A DNA stretch of 64,000 bases from Daucus carota subsp. sativus (lineage: Eukaryota > Streptophyta > Magnoliopsida > Apiales > Apiaceae), in the NCBI RefSeq assembly GCF_001625215.2, contig NC_030382.2, positions 47,147,364 to 47,211,363 on the forward strand. The letters run 5' to 3'. The position numbers and the translations under genes were made by a program. The number at the start of each line of letters is the position of its first letter. Position 1 is the stretch's first letter. Shown in pieces: positions 1 to 12,600 of this stretch. The notes under the pieces are model-generated. The model saw only the letters and a program-made list of their open reading frames with translations, ran no database searches and had not been told where the DNA came from.

Positions 1-2572
1 TCAATTCCTGAAAACTTTCTTCACACTTAGGAGTCCATTCAAACTTTTCTTCTTTTCTGGTTAACTTAGTCAAAGGGGTTGCAATCTTAGAGAAATCCTT
101 TACAAATCTCCTATAATATCCAGCTAACCCAAGAAAACTTCTTACTTCTGTAGGGGTTCTAGGCCTTTCCCAATTCGATACTGCCTCCACTTTTGCTGGG
201 TCTACGGAGATTCCTTCTCTAGAAACTATGTGACCTAAAAACTGTACTTGTTCCATCCAAAACTCACATTTTGAAAACTTTGCATACAACTTTTCTTTCC
301 TTAGGGTCTCTAAAGTTATCCTAAGATGTTCCTCATGCTCTTTTCTAGTCTTAGAATATATTAAAATATCATCAATGAAAACGATAACAAACTTATCCAG
401 ATATTTCTTGAACACTCTATTCATAAGATCCATAAAGGCTGCAGGTGCATTGGTTAATCCAAATGGCATCACTAAAAACTCATAATGTCCGTATCTGGTC
501 CTAAAAGCTGTCTTAGGTACATCTTCAGGTTTAACTTTTAATTGATGATATCCAGATCTCAAATCTATCTTTGAAAAGTAGGACGCTCCCTTCAATTGAT
601 CAAACAGATCATCAATTCTAGGTAAAGGATATTTATTCTTAATGGTCATCTTGTTTATCTCTCGATAATCTATACATAATCTCATAGTTCCATCTTTCTT
701 TTTAACAAATAGTACCGGAGCTCCCCATGGAGACACACTTGGTCGAATTACTCCTTTATCTAGTAGATCCTGTATCTGCGTGGCTAATTCTTTCATTTCT
801 GCAGGTGCCATTCTATAAGGTGCTTTAGATATAGGTGCTATACCAGGTACAAGATCAATTGTGAATTCTATTTGCCTATCAGGTGGTAATCCAGATAATT
901 CCTCAGGGAAGACATCTTTATATTCCTTAACGACGGGAATTTCTTCTATTTTAGGACTTGGCTTTTCTACATTTACTACATGAGCTAGATATGCCTGACA
1001 TCCTTGTCGTAGTAATCTTTTCGCTTGCATTACTGTCAAAAACTTCTTAACTTGCTTTTGCCCTCTCATTATTATCCTTTTTCCATCATTTCCTTTCAAA
1101 CTTACTCTTTTCTTTCTACAATTTATCTGCGCATCATACTTAGTCAACCAATCCATCCCAAGAATTACTTCAAACTCTCCAAGTTTTATAGGGATAAGAT
1201 CTATAGCAAAGTTTTGTTTCTCAATAGCTATCTCACAATTTGGGCAGATTTTATCTACGGTGATTACTTCTTGATTAGCTATTTCTATGCTCATCGTTTC
1301 TTCTAAAGGTATTGGTTCCAATCCCAACTTATGCATGAACTGAATAGACATAAAAGATTTACTTGCTCCAGAATCAATTAACACACAGGCATTCAAAGAG
1401 TTTACAGAAAGTGTACCCGATATGACGTTGTTATCAACCATGGCTTCATTCAGAGTCATATTGAAAGTCCGAGCAGTAGGCTTAGTGATCTTGCCCTCAA
1501 GTGGTGTATTAATATTTGGTGTAGAACCTTCCTTCTGGGATTGTGGACAATCCCTTGCCATATGCCCTTTCTTTCCACAACTGAAACATATGATCGCCTT
1601 CTCCTTGCAGCTTGACGCGTAGTGACCTTTCTTCCCACAACTATAGCAGGTTTTAGATTCCTGATGGCATGGGGGTGGGTGTTTCTTTCCACAAGTTTTA
1701 CACTCAGGAAATGGGGTTCTTCCTTGTAGCACATTTGCAGTTTGCGAAGATCTAGGCTTCTGATTATTTTCCACTGGTGGTGTCTCCTTTTTCACAAAAG
1801 GTTTTTTATTATTGAAGTTCCAAGGTTTCTTCTCAAACTTTGGGTAAGTGTGTGGGGCTTTTCTCTTCTTTTCATTCCTTTCCTTGGCAGCCAATTCTCC
1901 ACTTGTTTCAACAATACACGCTTTGTGTACTAAGGTTGCATAACTTGTAATTTCGAAAACAGCAACTCTGCTTTGAATCCAAGGCTTCAAACCTTGCTGG
2001 AAACGTCTTGCTTTCTTCTCATCTGTATCAACTTGATACGGCGCAAACCTTGAAAGTTCAGTGAATTTGGCTTCGTATTCAGCCACAGACATATTACCTT
2101 GCTTAAGCTCGAGAAACTTAATCTCCATCTGATTTTCTAAGTGCTTAGGGAAGTATTTTTCTAGGAATAGCTCTGTAAACCTAGCCCATGGTATCACGTT
2201 AGATCCTTCTAACTTCTTCTTAGCTTCCCACCAATAATTGGCTTCACCTTTAAGCATGAAAGCAGCAAATATAGTTTTCTTATTTTCCTCTACTCCAACT
2301 ATCTCAAAAGTTTTCTCAATCTCCGTCAGCCATATCTTGGCCTCGACCGGATTTACTGTTCCTTTGAATTCTGGGGGTTGTAGGGCTTTGAAAGATTTGA
2401 ATGCAATAGAAGGTTTGAAATTTTGACTTGAAGAACTTGACCCAGGGTTGGCTTGAAAACCTTGTTGAAGAAGATTAACAAGCATTTGAACAGGATTTGT
2501 TTGGGGTTGAAATCCAGGTGGAACATCGGGAATTTGTTCATCAACTGGTTCATCATTTTGGCTTGGATTCAT
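1..2572 (-). CDS. gag-pol of the Ty3/gypsy element (partial at window edge)
   Basis: This is the structural and enzymatic polyprotein of the retrotransposon. It starts at an ATG at 2572 and is cut by the left edge of the window. From N to C terminus it contains a gag capsid region, a basic linker, two or three Cys/His zinc-knuckle segments (about 1530-1720), the protease (about 1360-1380 for the DSGA active site) and the palm and fingers of reverse transcriptase (about 1-800). These parts assemble virus-like particles and copy the element's RNA. The visible stretch looks whole. RNase H and integrase are not in view. Confidence 0.85.
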   Translation of the reverse strand, partial: MNPSQNDEPVDEQIPDVPPGFQPQTNPVQMLVNLLQQGFQANPGSSSSSQNFKPSIAFKSFKALQPPEFKGTVNPVEAKIWLTEIEKTFEIVGVEENKKTIFAAFMLKGEANYWWEAKKKLEGSNVIPWARFTELFLEKYFPKHLENQMEIKFLELKQGNMSVAEYEAKFTELSRFAPYQVDTDEKKARRFQQGLKPWIQSRVAVFEITSYATLVHKACIVETSGELAAKERNEKKRKAPHTYPKFEKKPWNFNNKKPFVKKETPPVENNQKPRSSQTANVLQGRTPFPECKTCGKKHPPPCHQESKTCYSCGKKGHYASSCKEKAIICFSCGKKGHMARDCPQSQKEGSTPNINTPLEGKITKPTARTFNMTLNEAMVDNNVISGTLSVNSLNACVLIDSGASKSFMSIQFMHKLGLEPIPLEETMSIEIANQEVITVDKICPNCEIAIEKQNFAIDLIPIKLGEFEVILGMDWLTKYDAQINCRKKRVSLKGNDGKRIIMRGQKQVKKFLTVMQAKRLLRQGCQAYLAHVVNVEKPSPKIEEIPVVKEYKDVFPEELSGLPPDRQIEFTIDLVPGIAPISKAPYRMAPAEMKELATQIQDLLDKGVIRPSVSPWGAPVLFVKKKDGTMRLCIDYREINKMTIKNKYPLPRIDDLFDQLKGASYFSKIDLRSGYHQLKVKPEDVPKTAFRTRYGHYEFLVMPFGLTNAPAAFMDLMNRVFKKYLDKFVIVFIDDILIYSKTRKEHEEHLRITLETLRKEKLYAKFSKCEFWMEQVQFLGHIVSREGISVDPAKVEAVSNWERPRTPTEVRSFLGLAGYYRRFVKDFSKIATPLTKLTRKEEKFEWTPKCEESFQEL

Positions 2573-2780
2573 CTTGTTTCTAATAAGAAGAGACAAAATA
2601 GGTTAATAGATTTTTCTCAGAATATAAAAGCATGGTTTAGTTGCAAGTAGACAGGGTACAGTTGTCAATTTCAACATATAATTAGAAAACAAAGTTGTAG
2701 TCTTTTATTGAAAACTTATGCCAAGGTTGTATATCTTGAAAATTCTTTAAGAAACTGTAAAAATTGGATATTTCTGAAAA

Positions 2781-2819
<39 letters not shown>

Positions 2820-3348
2820 TTTTCAAAAATCAAGTATTTTGAAAACACTTTTTTTTTTCTATTATTATTTATTTTATTTATTTATTTATATTTTTTTTTT
2901 TTAGTAAAACTTTCCAGTTGATCATTGTCATGTAATATATTTGACAACCATGAAGCAGGTCAAAGATAAATGACAAGTAGAGAGTGCAAATAAACAGAAT
3001 GAAAGTAACTGAACAAGACAAAATATCATGAAAGTGGTCATAATATCCGAAGTTTTAAGGAGTACAGGTCATGATAGAGCAAAATACAACAAAAACATGT
3101 AATCCCTACTACATCGGATCTAGTCTGGCCAAAAGTATACAAAAGAGTCCTAACTACAGTACTACTGCCAGAAGTATCAAAGGATCGAGACTATAGGATC
3201 TGCATCAAAATAAAAGGGCATCCGCACGATCCTATAGTTCGATACTATACAAAACTATATCTACTATATGCATCAAAAGTCTATCTGAGATACACACAGC
3301 TACGTGTGTTATCTCCCAAAAGTAAGTCTGTACATATACAACTATCTA

Positions 3349-4311
3349 TCAGTAGAAGATCCCTGAGACTCGTCGTAGAAACTCCAGGTAAGCTCCATCC
3401 ACCATCCTAGCAACTGTGACTCCATCAACAAACCCCTGGCTAGTAGAAGGTAGTCCTCGAATACTAGTGCGAAGGCTCTGAAATACAGACACTGCAATAT
3501 CCTGCATAATCTCCGACTCAACCGCTCGAGCCACAAGTCCTGTAACCACCTGCGGAGGATCCTGAGGTCCCTGAATACCCATATCTGGTCCCATAACTGC
3601 CCCCCCTGTCTGCACATACGGCTGATACATAGTCTGATAGTCACCATAAGGAGCAACATCATCACCAACAGCTGTGGGGACTGGTAATGGGATAGAACCA
3701 TCAATCTGAAAAGATGTAGTCATCGGAGCATGAACAGGAACAGAGATGGGTGGCATAGGAATAGAAATCACTGGCGGTGGCACTGTAGATATAGGTGGTG
3801 GTATAACTGGATCCTCCACGGGGGCTGAAACCATAGTATCAAAGTGATAATGATCCATGACTGTATGTGTCTCATGGGTCGGAGGATAAGGAGTCGACTC
3901 AAACTGCCTAAGTAACTCCAAAACTGTGGGCTCTCCCTCATCTGTGGCTGGTACTGGTGTAGAAGTAGTAATCGGAGCAACTGGAGTGGTAGGAAGTGGC
4001 GTAGTGGTCACCTCTGGATGCATATCTGTCTCAAAATCTATCATCCCCATAATGTCACCAGTATCATCAGACACGAGATCAATGATCTCTGGAGCCGGTG
4101 GCTCGATAATCTGAACTGAAGAGTCCTCACTATCACTAATCATCATGTCCACAGAATCCTCTAAATCACTATCACTGATCATCATATCCATAGAAGGATC
4201 ACTCTCTATGCTGGAATCTAACCCCATCAGTGTGGTATCCAAGGATGAGTCACCGCTAAGTGGTATCTGGGATGATGGATCACTATCTGAATCTGCCTCG
4301 TATCCAGACAT
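3349..4311 (-). CDS. Extra acidic/proline-rich ORF (320 aa) inside the Ty3/gypsy element
   Basis: A complete 320-residue ORF lies between the primer-binding site and gag, on the same strand as gag-pol. The N-terminal third is very acidic and Ser-rich, with a short internal repeat built on MMISDS. The middle, about residues 95-200, is rich in Pro and Thr. The last 70 or so residues look folded and helical, with regular hydrophobic spacing. I recognise no domain and see no zinc knuckle or catalytic motif. Gypsy elements of the Ogre/Tat group are known to carry an extra ORF upstream of gag; a free-standing acidic ORF in a chromovirus-like element is less familiar to me. Its function is unknown. 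It looks whole. Confidence 0.6.
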   Translation of the reverse strand: MSGYEADSDSDPSSQIPLSGDSSLDTTLMGLDSSIESDPSMDMMISDSDLEDSVDMMISDSEDSSVQIIEPPAPEIIDLVSDDTGDIMGMIDFETDMHPEVTTTPLPTTPVAPITTSTPVPATDEGEPTVLELLRQFESTPYPPTHETHTVMDHYHFDTMVSAPVEDPVIPPPISTVPPPVISIPMPPISVPVHAPMTTSFQIDGSIPLPVPTAVGDDVAPYGDYQTMYQPYVQTGGAVMGPDMGIQGPQDPPQVVTGLVARAVESEIMQDIAVSVFQSLRTSIRGLPSTSQGFVDGVTVARMVDGAYLEFLRRVSGIFY

Positions 4312-4515
4312 CTACAAATCACATAAATATCATTACTAAGGGTTGTTATACGATTGCTCGTAATTATAAATATATTCTTATAGGGTTTACTAACCCCCTT
4401 GCGTATGTACTCTACCATACGGGATAGGTTCAACAAGGGTACCTATCTTAAACTTTGTGTCGTACTCGCTAGTTATATTCCTAGGGTTTCTCCAAATCCT
4501 AAGGATATAACTATA

Positions 4516-4527
4516 GCTCTGATACCA
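4516..4527 (-). other. Primer-binding site (tRNA-iMet type)
   Basis: Read on the minus strand this is TGGTATCAGAGC, the classic plant retrotransposon primer-binding site complementary to the 3' end of initiator tRNA-Met. It lies 4 bases inside the LTR end at 4532, which fixes the orientation of the element and the LTR border. Confidence 0.9.
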
Positions 4528-4531
4528 AACC

Positions 4532-7500
4532 TGTGACGACCCCAAATCCGCTTCCCGCAGATCTGGCTCATCACTAGCATTTGACATCAAAACAACACTT
4601 GCATAGATATTAATATTATACAATATCTGACTCTCGCCCCACAAGTCCAGGGTCGATCGTCTAACTTACATCCAAACTACTAATATGATTACATATAAAC
4701 AGGGTTGAAACCAAAAAGAAACAACTACAGCTCGAGTCCCTACTATTCTTCGTTGTCTGGCAGCTTCAGCTGGAGTGATGCGCCTTTCCCTTATCCGAGC
4801 TCGCACCCGCTTCCGAGCGGTTAACTTGATTCGCGCCATACTCGCTTTTTACTGCTAGTTGATAAAACATAGATGCAAGAATGAGCACTTACATGCTCAG
4901 CAAGCTCACATAATTGTAGATAGCATTTAACAATTTATGCATTTAGGGCACTGAATACAGTTTAAATCAACAAAGCATCAAATACCAGAACAAGTTTTAA
5001 ATCAAAGAATTTGCTGGTCTTCCAACCTCTCGATATCACTACATGGTCCGATCAAATACCATTTCGTGAATATCATTCTCCTGTGTAGTCCCAGTGGTCT
5101 GATCGTCACCACTAGAGACACACCAACACTCTCTTTGCTAGCATCAGGGTTTAACACTGGAACCCTACTATCTGCCTTACCAGATAGTAACTTTCCTCTT
5201 CACCACGAATTTAATAAATTCGTGTTGACCAGCCGAACAAGAATTCTCCGAGTAGAAAGAACATTCTCCGAACAAACTCTTCTGATTTATCAATCAATCA
5301 CTATTAACCAGAAGATGTGAACAATACATCTTCTATCAGAAACAAATCCTTAACCAATCAATTAATCATTGTCAATTAGAAGATATGAACAATACATCTT
5401 CTATTAGAAATAAATCTTTAACCATTCCTGGACAAAAGGAAGGTTGAATTACGTAATCAATTTTAGGAGTTCACTTTAATGATTTATAACTTATATTGGA
5501 GCGAAGGACATAGTCGAGGTATTTAAAATATTATTTGATCAAACAATTAAGGTAACTAAACAACTTAAATAGAGATAAGGATAGTGAACTTGCCTCGAGT
5601 CCTTAGCTTTGGGAATTCCGAAATTATATAATTTTGCTTCGTCCTTTCCAGACAATATATATTCTATGACACATAAAATAATAATTTAATAACGTCAACT
5701 TTTAACAACTTAAAAGAGTTAATTATATACTATCTATTAATTCACGTCTAATTAGTTTAGTCTCTTTAATCAATTAATCAATCACTTTCCTTGACCAAAC
5801 TTTATATCTTTAATTCCATAGAATATTTTTAAAATGGATAGTAATCAATCCTCATTTGTTATTCTTCCTTCCCCAATCTACTCATCAAAATTTCCAACTC
5901 AACCTTAATTATTCATTCATTGCTAAATTAATACTTAATGACCTTCCCGTAATAAACTCTTTATACATCACTTTTATAAAGGTTTAGTTAAGAAATGAGA
6001 GATCCTGTCGTGCATGTTTTGTCCAACTGCTGCAGGCTCACTTATCATCTATTCAACTAATTTCAAAAATGATTATTTAATACTAAAATTAACCTTACCA
6101 TTATTATATTCTCAACTTCTGATCCTTTTTCATTTTATTCTAACTATCTATCAATGTCCCCATCAATTACCTTTATGCATCATTTTATTCATGCTACTCC
6201 ATTTATTAATATTCCCCTTTATATTTATTTAATAATTCTCATTTCCCTTATTATATTATATATTAGCACCAATCCTCATTACTAAACATTAGTATTATAC
6301 ACATTTTAGTTTTTATTTTATCATCCCAACATACTCTTATTTTATCAATATTATTTTAATTTTTATTATTTAGATTTTTTTTTCACTATGGAGGTTATGG
6401 TTTTACCCTGCAGTACCTCTCCCCTCATCTACTCTTTTCCCCCTGGTCACCACTGTCACCACCGTTCGCCGGAAGTCGGCTCCGGCGGTGGTCTACCGCC
6501 ACAAAATCTCTCTCTCTCTCTCTCTCTCCCAAATTCCCGCCGCCATCTCCTTCCTCGACCCACACCTGTCAATCGAACCCATCTCACTACTTCCTCCCTC
6601 CGGTCACCGGCGAATCTCTCCTTACAACCCAATCAATCCACCCCTTTTTAAAAAGTCGAAGCTCCTCTCCTTCACACATCCAAATCAATTAGTTACAAAC
6701 TTATTATAAAGTTTTAGTTTAGGTCTGTATAATATGTACTGTTAATGGATACAAATCCCCAAGAGTATACATATAATTAAACATATGATTATAATAATAT
6801 TTTCCTTATTCAATTAGAGAAGGAAGGGAATTACCTTGATGTTTTTAAAAGGTACTGAACAAGCTGCTTCTTCCCTAAATTACTCCCTTAACTAAAGCTT
6901 TGCCAAAAGAAATTACCCAATTAACTTCTCTTGGGTATTTATACTAGTACTAACTATGATTAATTTAACCTAACCTCACATAAACCTTACTTGGAGGCCA
7001 CACAAGAAATTCAGGGTGCTTAGAATACTAGGTGCCAAATTACTGCCTGTTTTCATTACGATGGTTTTGTTTTTATTAAATTATTATTTATTTTGCACGC
7101 AAATCAATATTTCGGTTTTAATTTATTCAGCTCCTTTTATTCCTGAATATTTCGATCTCCGCTTCATATTTAAAATATTAAAATATTATACCGAATAAAT
7201 TGAATATATATATATATATAAATAATAAAAAAATAATTAAATGACTAACTATTCTATTATTTTCTAAATATTTCGTAATCTCACAAAATAATTGGTACGA
7301 AATATTTATTCTGGCTACCTGTAATATTTATAAAAATATACCCGGGTTGTAACAAAAATTATACTTCTATCAATTTATTTACGTAACCAATATTAAAATC
7401 TTAATGGTACGAAAACAGATTTAGCTTGCTAGTCGGTATAAACAAACCTCGTACTAGCCAGAAATGTTTTTCGTACCCATATTTTATTAAATAATAATTT

Positions 7501-7583
7501 CGCAATTATTTAAATAATAATTTCAACAGCATAAAATTAAATAACTAATTTATTTACGTACTTGAAATTTCTCGGTTGTTACA
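4532..7583 (-). repeat. Long terminal repeat (5' LTR) of the Ty3/gypsy element
   Basis: The inner border is TGTGACGACCCC at 4532 (plus strand), next to the primer-binding site. The outer border is less certain. The plus-strand end GGTTGTTACA at 7583 fits an imperfect inverted match to the inner end, but a similar GGGTTGTAACA ends at 7354. That gives an LTR of about 3.05 or 2.8 kb, long for plants but within the range of Tekay-type elements. Inside are a GC-rich, CT-repeat island (about 6380-6680) and AT-rich flanks. I see no host gene in it. Confidence 0.7.
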
Positions 7584-9290
7584 ATATATTTGTTAAATAT
7601 TAGTATTGGAAAACAATAGTATTAAAGTACTTGCAATTTTCTTATCGGTACAGAGTTCTGACCAAATGTGACTTGCACAATGAAAATTATCTTATCTTAT
7701 CTAAAATCTACAGAAATGAATATACGATGATATGCAATGATCGATTTCGCAATAACTGTTGAATTGCACCAGAGGCTAGAGTTGCATCATTCCATGTGAT
7801 ATTGTTCCAATAGGATAACGAAGCTTCATCATTATATTCATGGCTATATGCATGAGCTCGTATATAATGGCCCTAGCTCATGGATGGCATAGATTACACT
7901 GGAATTGGCTTGTAGTTTGCATTTTGAGCACCCCATGTGAAGGACTATATGTAACAACAGATAGATGGACAAATGGTTATCTCCATTTCTTGGAATTTAT
8001 TGTAGCTTCTCAAATGAGATGTTACTAATCATGATATTGTATTGACTTCCAATTGGTGATGCATGTGAATATGTAATGTGACAATATCTATATCGGGGTG
8101 AATCAAGTATGAACCCAAATTCTGCAGGACTAGAATCAATCAAGGGTTAAAAAGATGGAGTTTTAAAGTGAATTCAAACAATTGACTAATTGAGTGGATT
8201 TTATTTTGAACCCCCGGCTGCTATGTAAGAATTGGTAAACATAATATTTCCAAATCCACATCCAATATCTAGCTAATGATGTGTTTGATATATGGATGTG
8301 TAATCTGTGGGGTTTATTTAATCCAAAATATTAACTTGATAGTTAAATAGAAATAATAATATTGATTTTTGTTTGAAATTTTAAATTTGAATCCTATTCT
8401 CACATCAATATGGAGCATAATAAGAGTTAATACTAGTATAAGAGAGAAAAGCTATTTAGCAAAAAAAAAAGGAAAAAAAGAAGAAGCTAACCGCCAAGAT
8501 GGCCTCTAAAATTTTTGACTGGGATACTCAGCGACAATTTGCTTATAATAGTTGTGGCAAGTGGTGACTACTGTAGTTTCACGAGATATTCATGCTCAAT
8601 TTCACTGCAGCAAGCTGAGCCCATGCAGTAATTAGTGTAAGCACTTCAGGTATGACTAAAGTACAAAACTTACAGCAGCTCGCTTTGCAGGCTGCAGTTC
8701 GACCCAGTCACACAAGGCGCTTGAATTCTTGGAAGTTATTTTCACTCATCAAAGACTCAAAGTATTTATTTATAAATAGACTGTAGCAAAAAAACAAAGT
8801 GTTTATAATAAAAATAATACAGAATACAGTTATGACGTCATATGCCTTGTTGGTCACTGCATATGCCAAGTCATTTTGAAATATATGAGCACTGAAATTT
8901 AACACCTTTTGAAGCGATATCCTTTGCACTGAGATAGCGGGTTGGATTAAATGGTGAGATGGTTTGGATACATTGTGTCTTTTTCAATTATACTAACAAT
9001 TGAGTCAAGTTATAATAGTTCAGATCGTTTTTATAAAACATAATTTTATTAACACCTTGCGAAAATAACCGAGGAAAAGGACTGCAAAATGATGTAATAA
9101 CAATAATATTATCATTCGGAAAATGTGAATCGAAAACAGCTCGGGCCAATTGATTTACAGATCGTAAAATATGTAAGCATAACCGATACCGCCCCTTTTA
9201 TGATTCAGAATGAATATTATTCAAGCGGTCTGAATAATTGTTGAATAAAACAAAGGATGAGATTGAGCGAGCAATAAGTGTTGAACAAAA
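7584..9290. other. Intergenic, no gene seen
   Basis: AT-rich sequence between the retrotransposon and the hAT element. Only short chance reading frames occur. I see no exon with splice signals, no RNA gene and no clear repeat ends. Confidence 0.6.
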
Positions 9291-9639
9291 GATGGAACTA
9301 GGGGTGATCAGAAAACCGCCCAAACCGCATAAACCGCCCGCACCGCACCAAACCGCACCACAAAACGCGGTTTATAATTTTTGTGGTGCGGTTGCGGTTT
9401 GAACTTTTCACAAACCGCGCGGTGCGGTGCGGGTTGCGGTTTGACATATTAGTAGTGCGGTTCAAACCGCACCGCACCGCGATATTATAAAATATATATA
9501 TTATATATATATATATATATATCAATCTACATTATAATTCCTGAAGCCTCTTTCCAATAGTACTAACAAGTGCCTAAATAACTACCCTCCTAAGTCTGCT
9601 TATTTACAAAACTGCCATTCATTTCATGCAGCAACAACA

Positions 9640-12600
9640 GACGACGCGTGGCGGCATCTAATGTTTAAAAAGAATGGCACGTGAGGTAGTTAATGTTTAC
9701 TGTACGGTTATTACATATACAGCTTCTCCGCGAAGCTTTCTCCCAGCTGCCAGGACAAAAACCACCTGCAATCACAAATACTTTTCAATATATTAACAAT
9801 TCAAATTTGAAATCACTTACCAACACTTTCTTTCTCTGCCGGCTACAGGCATCTCTGCAATCACTTTGATTTGTAAATTAGGCGTCTTGAACACACTTCC
9901 CTGGGCTTTGTTGCAATATAGGCTTCGAAAAAGAAGAGATTACTGCTCCTTCAATGAATTAATTCAGTGCTCCTCAGCTCTTTTTGCAAGAGAAGGTATT
10001 TTCTTTTTCCCAATATCTCCCCTTTCTAAGTTTGTGGAATCGTTAGGTGAATGTTAATTGCATGCTTTCAAAGTGTTTGATAGAAGTCCCGACACATTTG
10101 AATCTTTTGTATTTGTTTTCAATTTATTTTAGTTTCTGAGCTGCTCCAACTTGAGGTACAATCCTCGCTTTCTATCCGGTTTTATATATTTTTATCCCAT
10201 TTTGTTCGATAGTTTAATTTCCTGTCTGTGTTTTCTGTGTTTCACATTTCGTGTTTTTGCCGATTTATTTTGTTTTCTGATCTATGTTGTTTCTTTCTTC
10301 GACTACTACTGTTATGTCGTTTATTGTAATTGTTGGTTATGACGGCTGATTTTAATTATTTTTTTTATGTTGACATGGTGTTATATTAGCAGACTGTGAG
10401 AAGCTGAAAATTATATACTCCTTGGTCCTTAGAGTAGAAAGAGGGGAATGGATTATCTTGGAAGATACCTGAATTTGTTGGAAACTGGACAAATATCAAG
10501 AGATTGTACTATCTGTTGTTTATGCTTCACTTTGTTTCAATTTGGATATTATTCTATTGAAATTATAAGAACCATACTTCCATATACCATTCGTTTAATT
10601 CTGAAAGTTTGTCGTAGGGACTTGCAGGGCACGTGAATGAGTGGTCATTTTGCCATCTCCCTTTTCAATAATCTTGAACTCATGTGAGTATAGAGCAAAT
10701 AATTAAAGATGTTTTATAACTTCATAATCTTTATAGTTTATTTATAATCTAGAACTCATATGAGTATAGAACTCATTTATCAGATTACCTATTGTCATTT
10801 TAATGCAGGAAACCTAGGAGACATTAAACCGACTATTAGCCTGAATTATATCAGATGAACTATATGAGGTTAGGCGGTTGGCATATTCATCAAATTTTAA
10901 ATATCAGATGAATATAAATAATGTCAGTAGCTTAATAATAAGTTTACTGAGTAGATACCAGTCATTGAGGAGAAGTTGTGGGTTCGATGAACAGAAAGCA
11001 AATCCTGACGGTGAAGAACGTTTACACAGTTTTGAAACTTTTGAGCAGGTTTGCCACTGATGCTCAGGTTTGTTAAAACCTTTTATGGTTGCTGTTTATT
11101 ACTTCATTTAATGCACTATCGAATGATCTTTTCAGTGCACCGATGGACTTAATAAGGACCAAATTTTGTGGAAAAATACGATGATTCACCACCTCATCCG
11201 CTGTTACACATATAATTGGAAAAACATCACTTTCTGTACTTTCTGCGTTTAAGTGTCCTGTATGTCCTCAACTAAAAATCATTTTAATGGAGGATACAAA
11301 GCAGGCCTTATACCCGTCTATTAATCTTAAGATTTGTCGAAACAATCGATATCTCTTTATATTATAAATCCACCATTGGATTTGTCCGTTGAACAATGTC
11401 TTGGTTGGTCCATTGATAAACGAATAGTAAACATGAATTGTTAACATCTATAAAGGAAGCTTTTTTGGTTCTGTAAACCGATGTCTTATATTTATCAGCT
11501 TGATAGTTAAATTATTGTTGATTGTGGAGATGACTGGATGTTGTATGCGCACACTGAGGTTGGCAAAATGGTATGTTCTCTTAGTCTTACTTCTGCCACT
11601 TTTATTGGCACAGAAATACAAGCTTCTAAATCAGGATGAGCGCCCCTGGATTTGTGAAAGAGCCAACTGTTGTTGTGGGTGAACGTGAAAAAGCGGCTGT
11701 TCTTAAAGAATATGACAACAATTTACCCGATTTAGGCCTCAGAGATCAAGAATCTGACCAGGATTTCGTGTCCATCTGCAAGGTCAGTCTTTCAGTCATC
11801 TTATATGTACAGTTGTCCTTGAATTTTGTTAGTATGATTTTATATTATAGATTCTCTCAAGTGAACAATAATTAAAGTGTGTGTTTTGCGATTGTCTTGA
11901 TTAGAGCAAGGAGTTAAATTAAATAGTAGTACTTAATTTCTTATTACATATAGGTATAAAAATAATAATAAGTGCATATTATTTTTTAATGTTTGGTTTG
12001 TTTGGTCGGAGCTTTATGATAGGACAAATGGACTTCTGTCCAGTAAGTCAAGTCAACCATGTATATATGATTTTATGCTCTCTCTGTGTTGGATGTCTTA
12101 CACAATTTTTGTTATTGTTGATAATTGCATGTGTGCCTAATTACTACATGAAGCTAATCATCTTCAAAAATGCAAAAAAAAGAGCAGGAGATAAATTGAG
12201 GGATAAATTTAGGAGTGGTTTTAGATAGAAATTGAAAGGAGGGATAAATGCCAACAATGATGTGCTTATTATAAAGAGCATAATTTTTTGCTTTGGATAT
12301 AGAGGGTGCTTTCGGAGATTTTAGTCACTTCCAGGAAGCAACATGATCACCTTTTTTGTAAGTCCTTGGCCTGTTATTTAGATATACTATGCATGTGCCG
12401 AGAGGAATGCGGATCAAATCAAAATCTTGGTGTTCTGTTGGTTTATTTGAGACTATACATTTTTACTTATGTTTGCTCTACACATACATCCATTAGTAAC
12501 AAAAAAAGTCTGGCCTTCATTTTAGTCTATAAACGATCCATTCTTTAATATTATATGTTCCCTAAGTATCATTTTTTTCACTTACTTAATTGAGCAAGTT

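Larger units (their letters stand above)
1..7583 (-). mobile_element. Ty3/gypsy LTR retrotransposon, chromovirus (Tekay/Del-like), partial
   Basis: Reading leftward, the element shows a long LTR (4532-7583), a tRNA-iMet primer-binding site, a separate acidic ORF (3349-4311), a T-rich spacer on the plus strand, and then gag-pol, which runs off the left edge. Visible parts of gag-pol are a capsid-like gag, CCHC zinc knuckles, an aspartic protease (DSGA type) and a reverse transcriptase with an FIDD-type active site. The order protease-RT and the style of the RT point to Ty3/gypsy chromoviruses of the Tekay/Del group; this is by recognition, not by a tree. The visible part looks whole. The integrase, the chromodomain if present, and the second LTR lie outside the window, so age by LTR divergence cannot be judged; the good coding condition suggests a fairly recent insertion. 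Confidence 0.9.

Noticed and set aside
1025-1933. Plus-strand reading frames opposite the gag-pol region
   Set aside because: They are antisense shadows of the retrotransposon polyprotein, with low-complexity content and no family match.
6388-6709. Ser/Pro-rich plus-strand frames in the LTR
   Set aside because: The sequence is a CT repeat in a GC-rich island of the LTR; frames are on the wrong strand for the element.
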